From Roseimaritima sediminicola (lineage in GTDB: Bacteria; Planctomycetota; Planctomycetia; Pirellulales; Pirellulaceae), in contig NZ_WIAD01000001.1 of assembly GCF_009618275.1 (NCBI RefSeq), forward strand, positions 124,001 through 188,000: a DNA stretch of 64,000 bases, written 5' to 3'. Position 1 is the first letter of the stretch. The number at the start of each line of letters is the position of its first letter. This document shows, one piece after another, positions 16,684 through 28,400 of the stretch. The position numbers and the translations under genes were made by a program. Under the pieces are notes generated by a model. That model was not told the DNA's origin. It ran no database searches and saw only the letters and a list, made by a program, of their open reading frames with translations.

Positions 16684-17706
16684 ATGTCCAGTCGATCCGC
16701 CACCATTTCGCTTCACCCGCGCTGGATGAAGATGCCCGAATTACGGCCCGCCGTCGAAGCCTGGCAAGAACACGCGTCGACCCCGCTACCATTTCAGGGT
16801 GCGGATCTTCGGCGCTGTGCCGAAGCCATGGTGGCCGAAGAGATCGGCTTCATCAGCAACCGCCGATTCGTCGAACCGGATGCCGGCGAGCGCATCTTCG
16901 ACCGGCCCTTGAACCTCGAAGAACCGGAACCGGGCAAGCACCGTCGCGGGCTGCGTACCAGCGATCTGCCTCGACATCTGGGTCGTCTGTGCGAGGCACC
17001 GTTGATCTCGCCGGATCAGGAACAGATGCTGTTCGAGCGGATGAACTTCCTGCGACATCAAGCGAACGCGCACCGTTCGCGGTTGGATCCGCGGCGACCG
17101 GCCAAGACGCGAATCGAACTGATCCGCAAGCTGCTCTTCCTGGCCGACTGGCATCGCGACCGGATCGTCGAGGCGAACCTGCGGCTGGTGTTTTCGATCG
17201 TCAAAAAGTTCGCCAACCAACACAACCGCTTCGACGACTTGCTCAGCGACGGCATCGTGGCGTTGATGCGGGCGGCTGACAAGTTCGACTTCCAACGCGG
17301 CTTTCGCTTCAGCACCTATGCGACTCAAGTTGTTCGCCGCGACGCGTATCGCAGTGTGGTAACGTTGCGTGACGAGCGTCAGAAGGTCGCCAGCGGGTTG
17401 CAGGATATGGAAATCGATATCAGCGATGAAATCCGCCAACCCAACATGAGCGAGTCGCGATGGCACCTGCTGCGAACGCGATTAGCGAATATGATGTCGG
17501 AACTGGATCCGCGCGAGAACATGATTATCCGCGCACGCTTTGCCTTGGATTCGCACCACCGAGTGCAAACCCTGCAGAGCTTGGCCAGTCGCTTGGGCGT
17601 GTCCAAGGAACGGGTGCGGCAGTTGGAGCGGCGAGCCTTGGATAAACTGACCGCCATGGCGGTCGACGCCGGATATCAGGAAACCGAACACGGCGCTATG
17701 TCTTAA
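16684..17706 (+). CDS. RNA polymerase sigma factor, sigma-70 family
   Basis: A 340-aa transcription initiation factor. Region 2 (about 158-225) includes EANLRLVFSIVKKFANQHN, FDDLLSDGIVALMRAADKFD and FRFSTYATQVVRRDAYR, a good match to the core-binding and -10 recognition part of group 2/3 factors. Region 4 (about 275-325) has the helix-turn-helix TLQSLASRLGVSKERVRQLE. The N-terminus (1-100) is not conserved with housekeeping factors, and no full region 1.1 is seen. It is a planctomycete-type alternative factor rather than the main RpoD. The upstream sigma-54 promoter suggests an RpoN to sigma cascade. The epimerase gene follows 32 bases later. Confidence 0.93.
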   Translation: MSSRSATISLHPRWMKMPELRPAVEAWQEHASTPLPFQGADLRRCAEAMVAEEIGFISNRRFVEPDAGERIFDRPLNLEEPEPGKHRRGLRTSDLPRHLGRLCEAPLISPDQEQMLFERMNFLRHQANAHRSRLDPRRPAKTRIELIRKLLFLADWHRDRIVEANLRLVFSIVKKFANQHNRFDDLLSDGIVALMRAADKFDFQRGFRFSTYATQVVRRDAYRSVVTLRDERQKVASGLQDMEIDISDEIRQPNMSESRWHLLRTRLANMMSELDPRENMIIRARFALDSHHRVQTLQSLASRLGVSKERVRQLERRALDKLTAMAVDAGYQETEHGAMS

Positions 17707-17738
17707 GGCCTAGCGGCAAAACCTGTCAAAGGATCCGC

Positions 17739-19133
17739 ATGAGCCAAGACTTCGAGGCGACGCTGGACGTTCCCGTTTCTCGGGAGACTCTGTTCGCCTA
17801 CCACGATGCGGCCGGCGCCCTGCAGCGTCTGTTGCCGCCCTGGGAACCGCTGGCAATCGAACACTCCGACCAAAGCCTGCGAGTTGGCAGTGAAGTGCGG
17901 ATGCGGGGCAGCTTGCTGGGCTTGCCGCTGCGGTATACGGCTCGGCATACCCAGTACGAGCCTCCACGACTGTTCCAGGACGTGCAGGCCGAAGGCCCGT
18001 TCGGGTTTTGGCGTCATGACCATCGCTTTGAAGAGAATGGCCCGAACGCTTCGCGGCTGATCGACCACATCGAATACGGACTGCCGGCGGGCGTCGTGGG
18101 CCGCTGGGCGGGAGCCGGTTTGGCAGAACGCAAACTGCAGCAGATGTTTCGATATCGCCATCGCGTGACCCTGGATGATCTTTCGATGCAGGCGAATCGA
18201 CCGCTGCGCCCGCTGCGGATCGGTGTGTCCGGAGCATCGGGACTGGTCGGCACGCAACTGGTCGCCATGCTACGGATGCTGGGCCACACCGTGGACGAAT
18301 TGGTTCGTGGCAAGGCGGAGCAAGACGGTGAAATAGCCGTCTGGGACGACGCTTTCGCAGCCGATGCGGCGGGCAATCTGGCGAAACTTCGTCGCTTGGA
18401 CGCGGTGATCCATCTGGCGGGTAAACCGATCGCCGACCAGCGTTGGACCGCGGCGGTCAAACAACAAATCCGCTCCAGCCGCGTCGACAAGACACGTCAG
18501 CTGTGCCAACGTTTGGCAGAACTCGGCCCGGACCGTCCCGACGTCCTGTTGTGTGCGTCGGCGTCGGGCTACTACGGCGATCGTGGTGATCAGGTGCTTA
18601 CCGAAACCGCGTCGCCGGGCGACGGATTCCTTACCGAGGTCGCTCAGCAATGGGAGGCGGCTTGCGGGCCGGCCGGCGATGCCGGGATCCGCGTGGCGCA
18701 GCTGCGTTTCGGGATCGTGCTGTCCCCTCAGGGCGGAGCTTTGCAGAAGACGCTGTTGCCGGCTCGCTTCGGCGGTGGGCATCTGGGAGGCGGCAAGCAG
18801 TGGTGGAGCTGGATAGCGCTCGATGACGTTCTGGGCGGCATCTATCACGCCTTGGTCGAGTCGCAGGTCCAGGGACCGATTAATTTCGTCTCGCCCCAAC
18901 CGGTGACAAATCGCCAGTTCACCAAGACGCTGGCCGGTGTGCTGAACCGGCCCGCTCTGGTTCCCGCGCCCGCCTTCGCGCTCCGTATGGCTTTGGGCGA
19001 AATGGCGGACAGCCTGTTGCTTGCCAGTGTCCGCGCGGTCCCCGAGCGTCTGCAGGAAACCGGGTACACCTTTCGCTTTGCAGACCTGCAATCGGCGCTG
19101 CGGCATCTGCTCGGCCGTTGGCCTCAGGACTGA
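17739..19133 (+). CDS. TIGR01777 family NAD(P)-binding epimerase with N-terminal SRPBCC domain
   Basis: A 464-aa fusion. Residues about 1-150 form a START/SRPBCC-like ligand pocket (DVPVSRETLFAYHDAAGALQ, then LLPPWEPL). Residues about 158-460 form an extended short-chain dehydrogenase of the TIGR01777/SULA type, with glycine motif GVSGASGLVGTQL, VIHLAGKPIADQRW, CASASGYYG and WIALDDVLGGIYH. Such fusions are common in Planctomycetota and other bacteria. The substrate is unknown. It follows the sigma factor gene by 32 bases and may be co-transcribed with it. Confidence 0.92.
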   Translation: MSQDFEATLDVPVSRETLFAYHDAAGALQRLLPPWEPLAIEHSDQSLRVGSEVRMRGSLLGLPLRYTARHTQYEPPRLFQDVQAEGPFGFWRHDHRFEENGPNASRLIDHIEYGLPAGVVGRWAGAGLAERKLQQMFRYRHRVTLDDLSMQANRPLRPLRIGVSGASGLVGTQLVAMLRMLGHTVDELVRGKAEQDGEIAVWDDAFAADAAGNLAKLRRLDAVIHLAGKPIADQRWTAAVKQQIRSSRVDKTRQLCQRLAELGPDRPDVLLCASASGYYGDRGDQVLTETASPGDGFLTEVAQQWEAACGPAGDAGIRVAQLRFGIVLSPQGGALQKTLLPARFGGGHLGGGKQWWSWIALDDVLGGIYHALVESQVQGPINFVSPQPVTNRQFTKTLAGVLNRPALVPAPAFALRMALGEMADSLLLASVRAVPERLQETGYTFRFADLQSALRHLLGRWPQD

Positions 19134-19401
19134 TCCCCGGCGCGGCCTGCGTCTTATCGTGATCACCGCGGTGCCGCTTAAACGGCCTGTGCCGATTCGG
19201 CCATCTTTACCGATTCTCGGTTTCGACTGCAGACGATTCAAGCAGCGAGTTTGGGTTGTTCTGATTAGATAGATCCTTGCGCTGGGATTCGACGCTTTTC
19301 CCGTCAAATCACTCGGCTTCCCCGCGGCAACACCCGTAAAGTTTCCTAGGGGGCAATCGGTACGAAGTGGGCAAAACAAATCGCCTTTGAGGCTTGGCAT
19401 A

Positions 19402-22400
19402 ATGACGGAAAAGAAACCGACTCGCGTATTTGATTTCTATCCCCTGGAAGAACGCGTGCTGATGAGCGGCACGGGTGCGGAAGGTCTGGAAGGGATGGAC
19501 GCCTGCGCGGACGTGGATCCTCAGTTGGCCGAAGCGCTGCTCAGCCAAGCGGTCCAAGCCGATGCGGCCCCGGTCGATGCGAACCTCCAAGACGACACAG
19601 CCGGATCGGCCGCAGAGGCTGGCGAGGCGAGCGACGCAGACGAGACAACCGCAGCGGCCGAAGAACAACCGTCATTTGATCCGGCGCGGCCCCTGGAAGT
19701 GATCTTCGTAGACGCCGGCGTGGAAGATGCCGACACGTTGCTGGAGAACCTGCGCAGCGATCGCGAGGAGGGTACGCAGTGGTTGGTGGTCCGAATCAAC
19801 GGCGGCGAAGACGGTGTAGAAACCATCGGCAAGACGCTGGGTGCGTTGTCCAGCGTGGATGCCGTGCACATTCTCAGCCACGGCCGCGAGGGCGCGATCC
19901 AGTTGGGCGACGCGACGCTCAGCTCCGATTCGCTCGCCGGATACGCGGGCCAAATCGCAGACTGGGGCCGGGGGCTCGACACCGACGCCGACATTCTGAT
20001 CTACGGCTGCGACTTGGCCGCCAGCGACGACGGCCGCGAGTTGATCGATTCCCTGGCGGTGCTCAGCGACAGTGACGTTGCGGCCAGCGACGATGCGACG
20101 GGCAACACCGATTTGGGCGGCGACTGGCTGCTGGAATATCAGGTGGGGGTTGTGGAAGCGGATGTCGCTTTTACGGAGTACGCCCAGGCCTCCTGGCAAG
20201 GTCTGTTGAACGCCCAGCCGCCGACCACACTTACATTCCAGCAAGGTGCAAACGGCTATGGTTCCACCGTCGACACCTATGTTTCCGCATCTCAGGCCAG
20301 CAGTACCGACAAGGGTAGCAGTACGGTGCTGCAGGTCGATTACGACGGTGCTGCGGGTCCCACCGCCCAGGCCCTCATTCGCTTTGAAGACATTGTTGGA
20401 CCGGGCGGGGCACAGATTCCCAGCGACGTCTACATCAGCTCGGCAGCATTAATCGTCAACGCCACGAATGCCAGTAGCACCGGGGCCAACGTGTCGTTGC
20501 ACGAGATGCTGTCCGCTTGGGACAACACTTCGAACTGGAACTCGTTGGTCGACGGCGTCCATACCAACGACGTGGAAGCATCCAGTCTAGCGGTGTCGAC
20601 CATCGCGGATCCCACGGCGATTGGCTGGCAAACGTTTGGCGGCTTGGAACACAGCGTCCAGAAATGGGTCAGCGGCACCGACACGAATCGCGGCTGGGTG
20701 GTTCAGATCGACGACACCAACGGCTGGGATTTTAACTCGGCCGATCACGCCAGCGCTCCTGAATTGGCCGTTACGTACGTGGCGGCCGCTTCCCAAACCT
20801 CCTCGGCTCACACCCTGGTCGTCGATACCACCAGCGATGTTCTGGACGGCGACGCCACCTCGATCGATACGCTGCTGGCCGATCGCGGGGCGGACGGCAA
20901 AATCTCGCTGCGCGAAGCCATCTGGGCGGCCAACAACACCATCAACTCCGGCGGTGCGAGCCCCGACGTGATCCAGTTCGGGTTGGGTGCCGGCACGCAT
21001 ACGTTCTCCCTGACCGCTGCGCTTCCCAAGATCACCGACGCCGTGCTTATCGACGGGTATTCGGCAACCGGTGCTTCGGTCAACACCCTGCAGGTTGGCA
21101 ACGACGCGGCGATTCAAATCCAACTGGACGGTAGCGGGGCCGGCAGCGCCACGGGATTGCACCTGGCCAGCGGCAGCGATGGCTCGACCATTCGGGGCTT
21201 GGCGATCACAAATTTCGCCAACAATGGCATCGAGATCGACAGCGCTGGCAATACGATCACCGGCAACTTCATCGGCGTCGACTCCAGTGGTACCACGGCC
21301 GCCGGCAACGCGGAACACGGCATCCAGGTCGATGGCGCAAACAATCAAATCGGTGGCACTACGCCGGACGCTCGCAACGTGATTTCCGCCAATGGCAACG
21401 ATGGCATTCGGATCAATGGCAGTGCCAGCGGCACGACCGTCCAAGGCAACTACATCGGTACCAACGCCGCCGGCGATGCCGCTCTGGGAAACAGTGACGA
21501 CGGCGTCAGCGTCATGAATGGCAGCTCGTCGAACACCATCGGTGGTGCCGCCTCCGGCGCCGGTAACGTGATTGCGGGCAATGACGCCACGGCGATTTAT
21601 CTGGAAGGATCGGCGACGGTCGTTCAGGGCAACTACCTCGGCACCAACGAGACCTTGGTGGCCGATCTTGGTAACAGCAAAGTGCAAACAGGCGAGGGTA
21701 CCATCCGCCTGATGAACGCTACTGGAGCGACCATCGGTGGCACCGGGGCCGGCGAAGGCAACGTGATCGCGTTCGGCGGTGGCGATGGCGTTCTAGTGCA
21801 GGGAACCAGTTCGGGCATATCAATCCTGGGCAATGCGATCCATTCCCATGCCGGGATCGGGATCGACCTCGGCGACGACGGTGTGACGGTCAACGACGGT
21901 CAGTTTGCCGATACGCCCGACCAGGATACCGGCGCCAACGGCTTACAGAATTTCCCCGTTCTCTCTCAGGTCACGGCCGGTCCCACCCCGGTCGTCCAGG
22001 GCTCGATCAGTTCGACTCCCAACCGTACTTTTCGAATCGAATTCTTCGCCAGCGACGCCGCGGATCCCAGCGGTTATGGCGAAGGCCAACGATACCTGGG
22101 CTACACCCAGGTCACCACCAGCGCCACCGGCGAATCCTCGATCGTCGCTTCGCTGTCGTCGATGATCCGCACCGGCGAGGCGATCTCGGCGACGGCGACC
22201 GATTTGACGACCGGAGAGACGTCCGAGTTCGGCCTGGCGGTGCAGGCAACCAACGTCGCTCCGGATCTGGATGTGGCCGGCACCCCGACACTCGGTGCCC
22301 AACAGGAAGACCAAGGTCCGCCCGCCGGCGCCGTCGGTACCGCGATCGGCAGCCTGGTCGATTTCGCTTCGCCCGCGGGCCAGGTCGACAATGTTACCGA

Positions 22401-25400
22401 CTCGGACTACGGCGCGGCCCTGGGGATCGCGATCACGGCCGCCGACACGACCAACGGCTCCTGGTACTACAGCACCGATGCGGGCAGCACTTGGAACGCA
22501 TTGGGGGTGGTCAGCGATTCGGCCGCGCGTCTGTTGGCTGCCGACGGAAACACCCGCGTCTACTTCCATGCCGACGCCGACTACGCCGGCGACATCACCA
22601 ACGCCTTGACCTTCCGAGCTTGGGATCAAACCAGCGGCAACAATGGCGACCTATCGCCGGTTGAGCTCTCCTCCTACGCCGTCCGCGACACGTTCAGTAG
22701 CGTCTCGTACAGCAACAACAACGGTTCGCAGTCGTGGAGCTCGAGCTGGGTGGAAACCGATAGTAACGGTGGCGATGTCGCAGACGGCCGCTTCAGGGTT
22801 TCCAGCGGTGAACTTCGCATGCAGGCCACGACGATTGGTGACAATATTTATCGCGAAGTGGACCTGTCGGGGGCGGTCAGTGCCAGCTTGTCCTTCTCCT
22901 ATACCAGTGGCTTGGGCGGCAGTGCCGCGGTGTATGCACAGGTCTCCAGCGACGGCGGAGCGACCTACACCACGTTGGCGGACGGAATCTTTGATGCCAG
23001 CAACAATACGGGCAGCGGCAACAAGACCTTTGACATCGGTTCGGACATCGCCGCCAACACACGAATTCGGTTCTACATCGCGGGCGGGGAAATCGGGGCG
23101 GGAAGCCATTCCTTTTCGGTAGACGACGTCCAAATCACCTATGAATTGCTCGGCGGGGGTGAAACGGCGTTCTCGGCCGCAACCGATACCGCGGCATTGA
23201 CGGTCAACAACGTCAACGACGCTCCGGTCTTGGCGAACTACAATCCGGTCTACGGTGCTGCCGAAGACGGAGGTTCGTTTGCGGCTACGGTCGGCGATTT
23301 TCTCGGCTCTACGATGACCGATGCCGACGCCGGTGCAGCCGAGGGAGCTGCCATTACCGGCTTCAGCAGCACGAGCGGATTTTTAGAGTACAGTCTCGAC
23401 GGCGGTACGACTTGGTCCCATTTTGATCAGCTCAGCGAAAGCAACTCGCTGTTGCTGCGATCCAGCGATTACATCCGCTTTACCTCGGCTACCGACCACG
23501 GCGGCACGCTGCAAATGCAGTATCGCGGCTGGGACCAAACATCGGGATCGGCTGGCGACCATATGGATACGACCACCAACGGTGGGACAACGGCGTTCAG
23601 CACGCATACCAATCAGACGACCGTCAATACGGCATCGGCCAACGATGCGCCAATCGCTCAAGACGACACGCCGAGCTTGCACTTTGATGGCTTGGACGAT
23701 TACGTCAACCTCGGCAGCGATCCGGCCTTGTCCATGACCAACACCATGACCATGGAACTGTGGGCTCGTCCGGACGCCTACCCCGACTCCTCCAGCATTC
23801 TGATGAACAAGGAAGGGGAATATGAAATCGGTCTGTCGTCGACCGGTACGCTGATGTGGGGCTTCGCCAACACCGACCCCGGCTGGGCCTGGCACGACAC
23901 CGGCCATACGCTGCAATTAAATGAATGGGCGCATATCGCAGTCAGCTACGACAATGGCACCGTCCGGACGTATGTCAATGGCCATATGGTCGACCTGTAC
24001 CATGGCGAGGGAACGATCGGAGACGCCCACCCGACCAAAGACGATCTTCGTATCGGCGGCCGGGAAAACAATCCGGCCGGAAACTATTTCTCCGGAGACA
24101 TCGACGAAGTCCGGCTGTGGAATACGGTTCGAACCGCCAACCAAATTCATTCCGGCGTCGACACCCCGCTGGCCGGTTCGGAAGCGGGTCTGGCAGGCTA
24201 CTGGAACTTCAATGAAGGCGGCGGTGCCACGGCCAATGACCTGACCGCCAACGCCAACCATGGCACGTTGACCGATGAAGCCGGAACCGGCGCACCGCTG
24301 TGGACCGCTTACTCCACGGGTCAAGATACGACTCTGAATGTCGCCGCGGCCGCGGGCTTGCTCAGCAACGATGTGGACGTCGAGGGAGATGCGTTGAGCG
24401 TTTCCGCGGTGGAAGGCCAAGCTGGCCAAGTCGGCAATCAAATCCGAATCGCCTCCGGTGCGCTGCTGACGGTCAACGCCGATGGCAGTTTCACCTACGA
24501 CGCCAACGACGCCTTCGATAGCCTGGCCGCGGGCGAACAGATCAACGACACATTCTCCTACACGGTCAGCGACGGCAACGGTGGCACCGATACGGCCACC
24601 GCGACGGTTGCAATTAACGGTTCGGACGACGCGCCTCGCATCATCGCGGTTTCCGATCTAGATGACGCCGGTAATGAAGTTCTCGAACTGGCCGGCGGCG
24701 ACGACCACGTCGCCTTGTCGGGACTGCCCGTGCATACCGCAGCCGGCACGGAAGTGACCGTGGAGTTCTGGATGAACTGGGACGGCACCGATAACGTCAT
24801 GCCCTTCGGATTCGATCGATATGATCTTTGGCTCAGCGAGGGAGGGTTTGGATTTAATACCGGTAGCGGAGATTTGTACGGCATCAGCAGCGCCGGCCTG
24901 GCAGGTGGTTGGCACCACGTTTCCGCGGTGTTCCACAATGGCAATCTGACGAACAGTCGATTAATCATTGACGGGGTCGAACAGTCGCTCAGCCAACAAA
25001 AGGGAACGCCGAGCAACGCTTCTGCATTCGCCACTTCCAATGCAAGGATATCCGGTTGGCCGTCCAGTGGCACTTACCAATTCAGCGGCCGCATGGATGA
25101 TGTGCGAATCTGGAACGGCGGGCGTAGCGAAGTCCAAGTACGAGCGGACATGTACCAGACGTTCTCCGGTCCGCAGACCGGCCTGGTCGCTTCCTACAGC
25201 TTTACCGGCGCGACCAGCGCCGCCGGCGGCGTGTTGGATGACTCGGGCAACGGTCACCACGGCACGATGTCAGGAATCACCGAAGCCAACATCGTTACGG
25301 ACACGAACTTTGATCGCTTGGGGGACCACACCGCCGATGAGGATGACCTGGTCACCCTGCGAGTTTCCGCAACCGATCCGGAAAACGATGCCCTTACCTA

Positions 25401-28400
25401 TAACTGGCAACAACTGTCCGGACCGGCCGTCACGCTGAGCGGCAGTACCGAAGCCGCCCCCACCTTTACCGCCCCGAACCAAACCACGGACTATCAGCTG
25501 GTCTTTCAGGTAGAAGTCTCCGACGGCACTCAAACCACCACCGAAACCGTCACGATCTCGGTGAACGCCATCAACGACGATCCGGTCAACGCCGGTACCT
25601 TGCCTTCGGATATTACGGTAACCGAAGACGTCGCCAGCAACGTCGACCTGTCCCCGATCGACATCAACGACGTCGATCACGGTGGCAGCAATCTCACGTT
25701 GACGCTCAACACCTCTAGCGGTGGCGAATTGTTCGCCAGCAGTGGCGGTGGCGTCGTTGTTACTGGCAGCGGTGGCACCACGATCACGCTAGAAGGTCAC
25801 CAGGACGATCTAAATACGTTTCTCAACAACGTTGCCAATATCCAGTACCTGCATCCGACCGCCAACCTCAATGGCAACAACGCCGATACCATTCGAGTTC
25901 GCATCACCGACAACGGAAACTCGGGAAGCGGCGGCGGCGGCAATATCGACCTGGGCACCGTGAACGTCGATATCACAGCGGTCAATGACGCTCCCGTCAA
26001 CACCGTTCCTGGAACGCAAACGGTCGCGGAAGAAACCACCACGGCCATCGGTGGGATCACGATTGCCGACGCCGATGATGCGGGCAGTAATCTGACCACG
26101 CGATTGCAAGTTAACAACGGTGTGCTGAATCTGACGTTGTCCGGCGCAGCCACGATCGCAGCCGGCAGCAACGGCAGTGGTGATTTGACCCTGTCCGGTA
26201 GTGCGGCCGACATCAACGCCACTCTGGGCTCGTTGACCTACACCGGCAACACCAATGTGACCGGTGTGGCGGCCGATACGCTGACCGTCACCACCAATGA
26301 CGGTGGCAACACGGGAACCGGTGGAGCTCAAACGGACACCGACACCGTTCAGATTAATATCACCAACGTCAACGATGCGGCGGTCTTGGGATCGGTCGAA
26401 GCCACAGCGGTAAGTTACACCGAGAACGACGGCGAAGTCGCTGTGACGTCGACGCTGACGCTTTCCGACGTCGATGACACCCACATCGAATCGGCCACGG
26501 TTTCGATCAGCGGCAACTACACGGCCGGCGAAGATTTCTTAAGGTTCACCGACCAGAACGGCATCACCGGCACATGGAACAACGGGACGCTGACCCTGAC
26601 CGGCACGGCGACCAAGGCGGAGTACGAAGCGGCTCTGCGCAGCGTCACCTACGAGAACACCAGCGAAATCCCGTCGACCGCCTCCCGCACGGTCCAGTTC
26701 ACCGTCAACGACGGTGACACCGATTCGGCTGCGGTCACTCGCCAGATCGACGTTACTTCGGTCAATGATGCCCCGGTCAACACCGTCCCCGGCACGCAGA
26801 CGGTCGCAGAAGAAACCACCACGGCTATCGGCGGCATCTCGATCGCCGATGCCGATGACGCCGGCAGCAACCTGACGACTCGATTGCAGGTCAATAACGG
26901 TGTGCTGAACCTGACGCTGTCCGGCGGAGCGACGATCGCCGCGGGCAATAACGGCAGCGGCGATTTGACCCTGTCCGGTAGCGCCGCCGACATCAACGCC
27001 ACGTTGGCGTCCTTGACGTACACCGGCAACACCGACGTGACGGGCGTCGCCGCCGATACGCTGACCGTCACCACCAACGATGGTGGCAATACCGGAACCG
27101 GTGGCGCTCAAACCGACGTCGACACGGTGCAGATCGACATCACGGCCGTCAACGATGCCTCGGTCTTGGGATCGATGGAGCCTGCCGCGATCGACTACAC
27201 CGAGAACGATGGTGAAGTCGTCGTGACGTCGACGCTGACGCTTTCCGACGTGGACGACACGCACATCGAATCGGCTACGGTCTCGATCAGCGGCAACTAC
27301 ACGGCCGGCGAAGATTTCCTAAGATTTACCGACCAGAACGGCATCACCGGCACGTGGAACAACGGGACATTGACGCTGACCGGCACGGCGACCAAGGCCG
27401 AGTACGAAGCGGCTCTGCGTAGTGTTACCTACGAGAACACCAGTGAGATGCCTTCAACGGCGTCGCGCACCGTTCAGTTCACGGTGAACGACGGGGACAC
27501 CGACTCGGCCTCGGTCAGCCGCCAGATCGACGTTACGTCGGTCAATGACGCTCCGGTCAACACGGTCCCCGGCACGCAAACGGTCGCCGAAGAAACCACC
27601 ACGGCTATCGGCGGAATCTCGATCGCCGACGCCGACGATGCGGGCAGCAACCTAATGACTCGATTGCAGGTCAATAATGGTGTGCTGAACCTGACGCTAT
27701 CCGGCGGAGCGACGATCGCCGCCGGCAGCAACGGCAGCGGCGATTTGACCTTGTCGGGCACCGCCGCGGATATCAACGCCACGCTGGCGTCGCTAACCTA
27801 CACCGGCGACACCGACGTGACGGGCGTTGCGGCCGATACGCTGACCGTCACCACCAACGACGGCGGCAATACGGGCACCGGCGGCGCTCAAACCGACGTC
27901 GACACCGTCCAAATCGACATCTCGGCTGTCAACGACGCTTCGGTCCTGGGATCGGTCGAACCTGCCGCCATCGACTACACCGAAAACGACGGTGAGGTCA
28001 CGGTGACGTCGACGCTCACACTGTCCGACGTCGACGACACGCACATCGAGTCGGCGACCGTCTCGATCAGCGGCAACTACACGGCCGGCGAAGATTTTTT
28101 ACGGTTTACCGACCAGAACGGAATCACCGGCTCGTGGAACAACGGGACGCTGACGCTGACCGGCACGGCGACCAAGGCCCAGTACGAAGCGGCCTTGCGT
28201 AGCGTCACCTACGAGAACACCAGCGAAATCCCTTCAACGGTGTCGCGCACCGTTCAGTTCACCGTCAACGATGGTGACACCGACTCTGCTGCGGTCAGCC
28301 GCCAGATCGACGTCACCTCGGTCAATGACGCTCCGGTCAACACCGTCCCCGGCACGCAAACGGTCGCCGAAGAAACCACCACGGCCATCGGCGGGATCTC

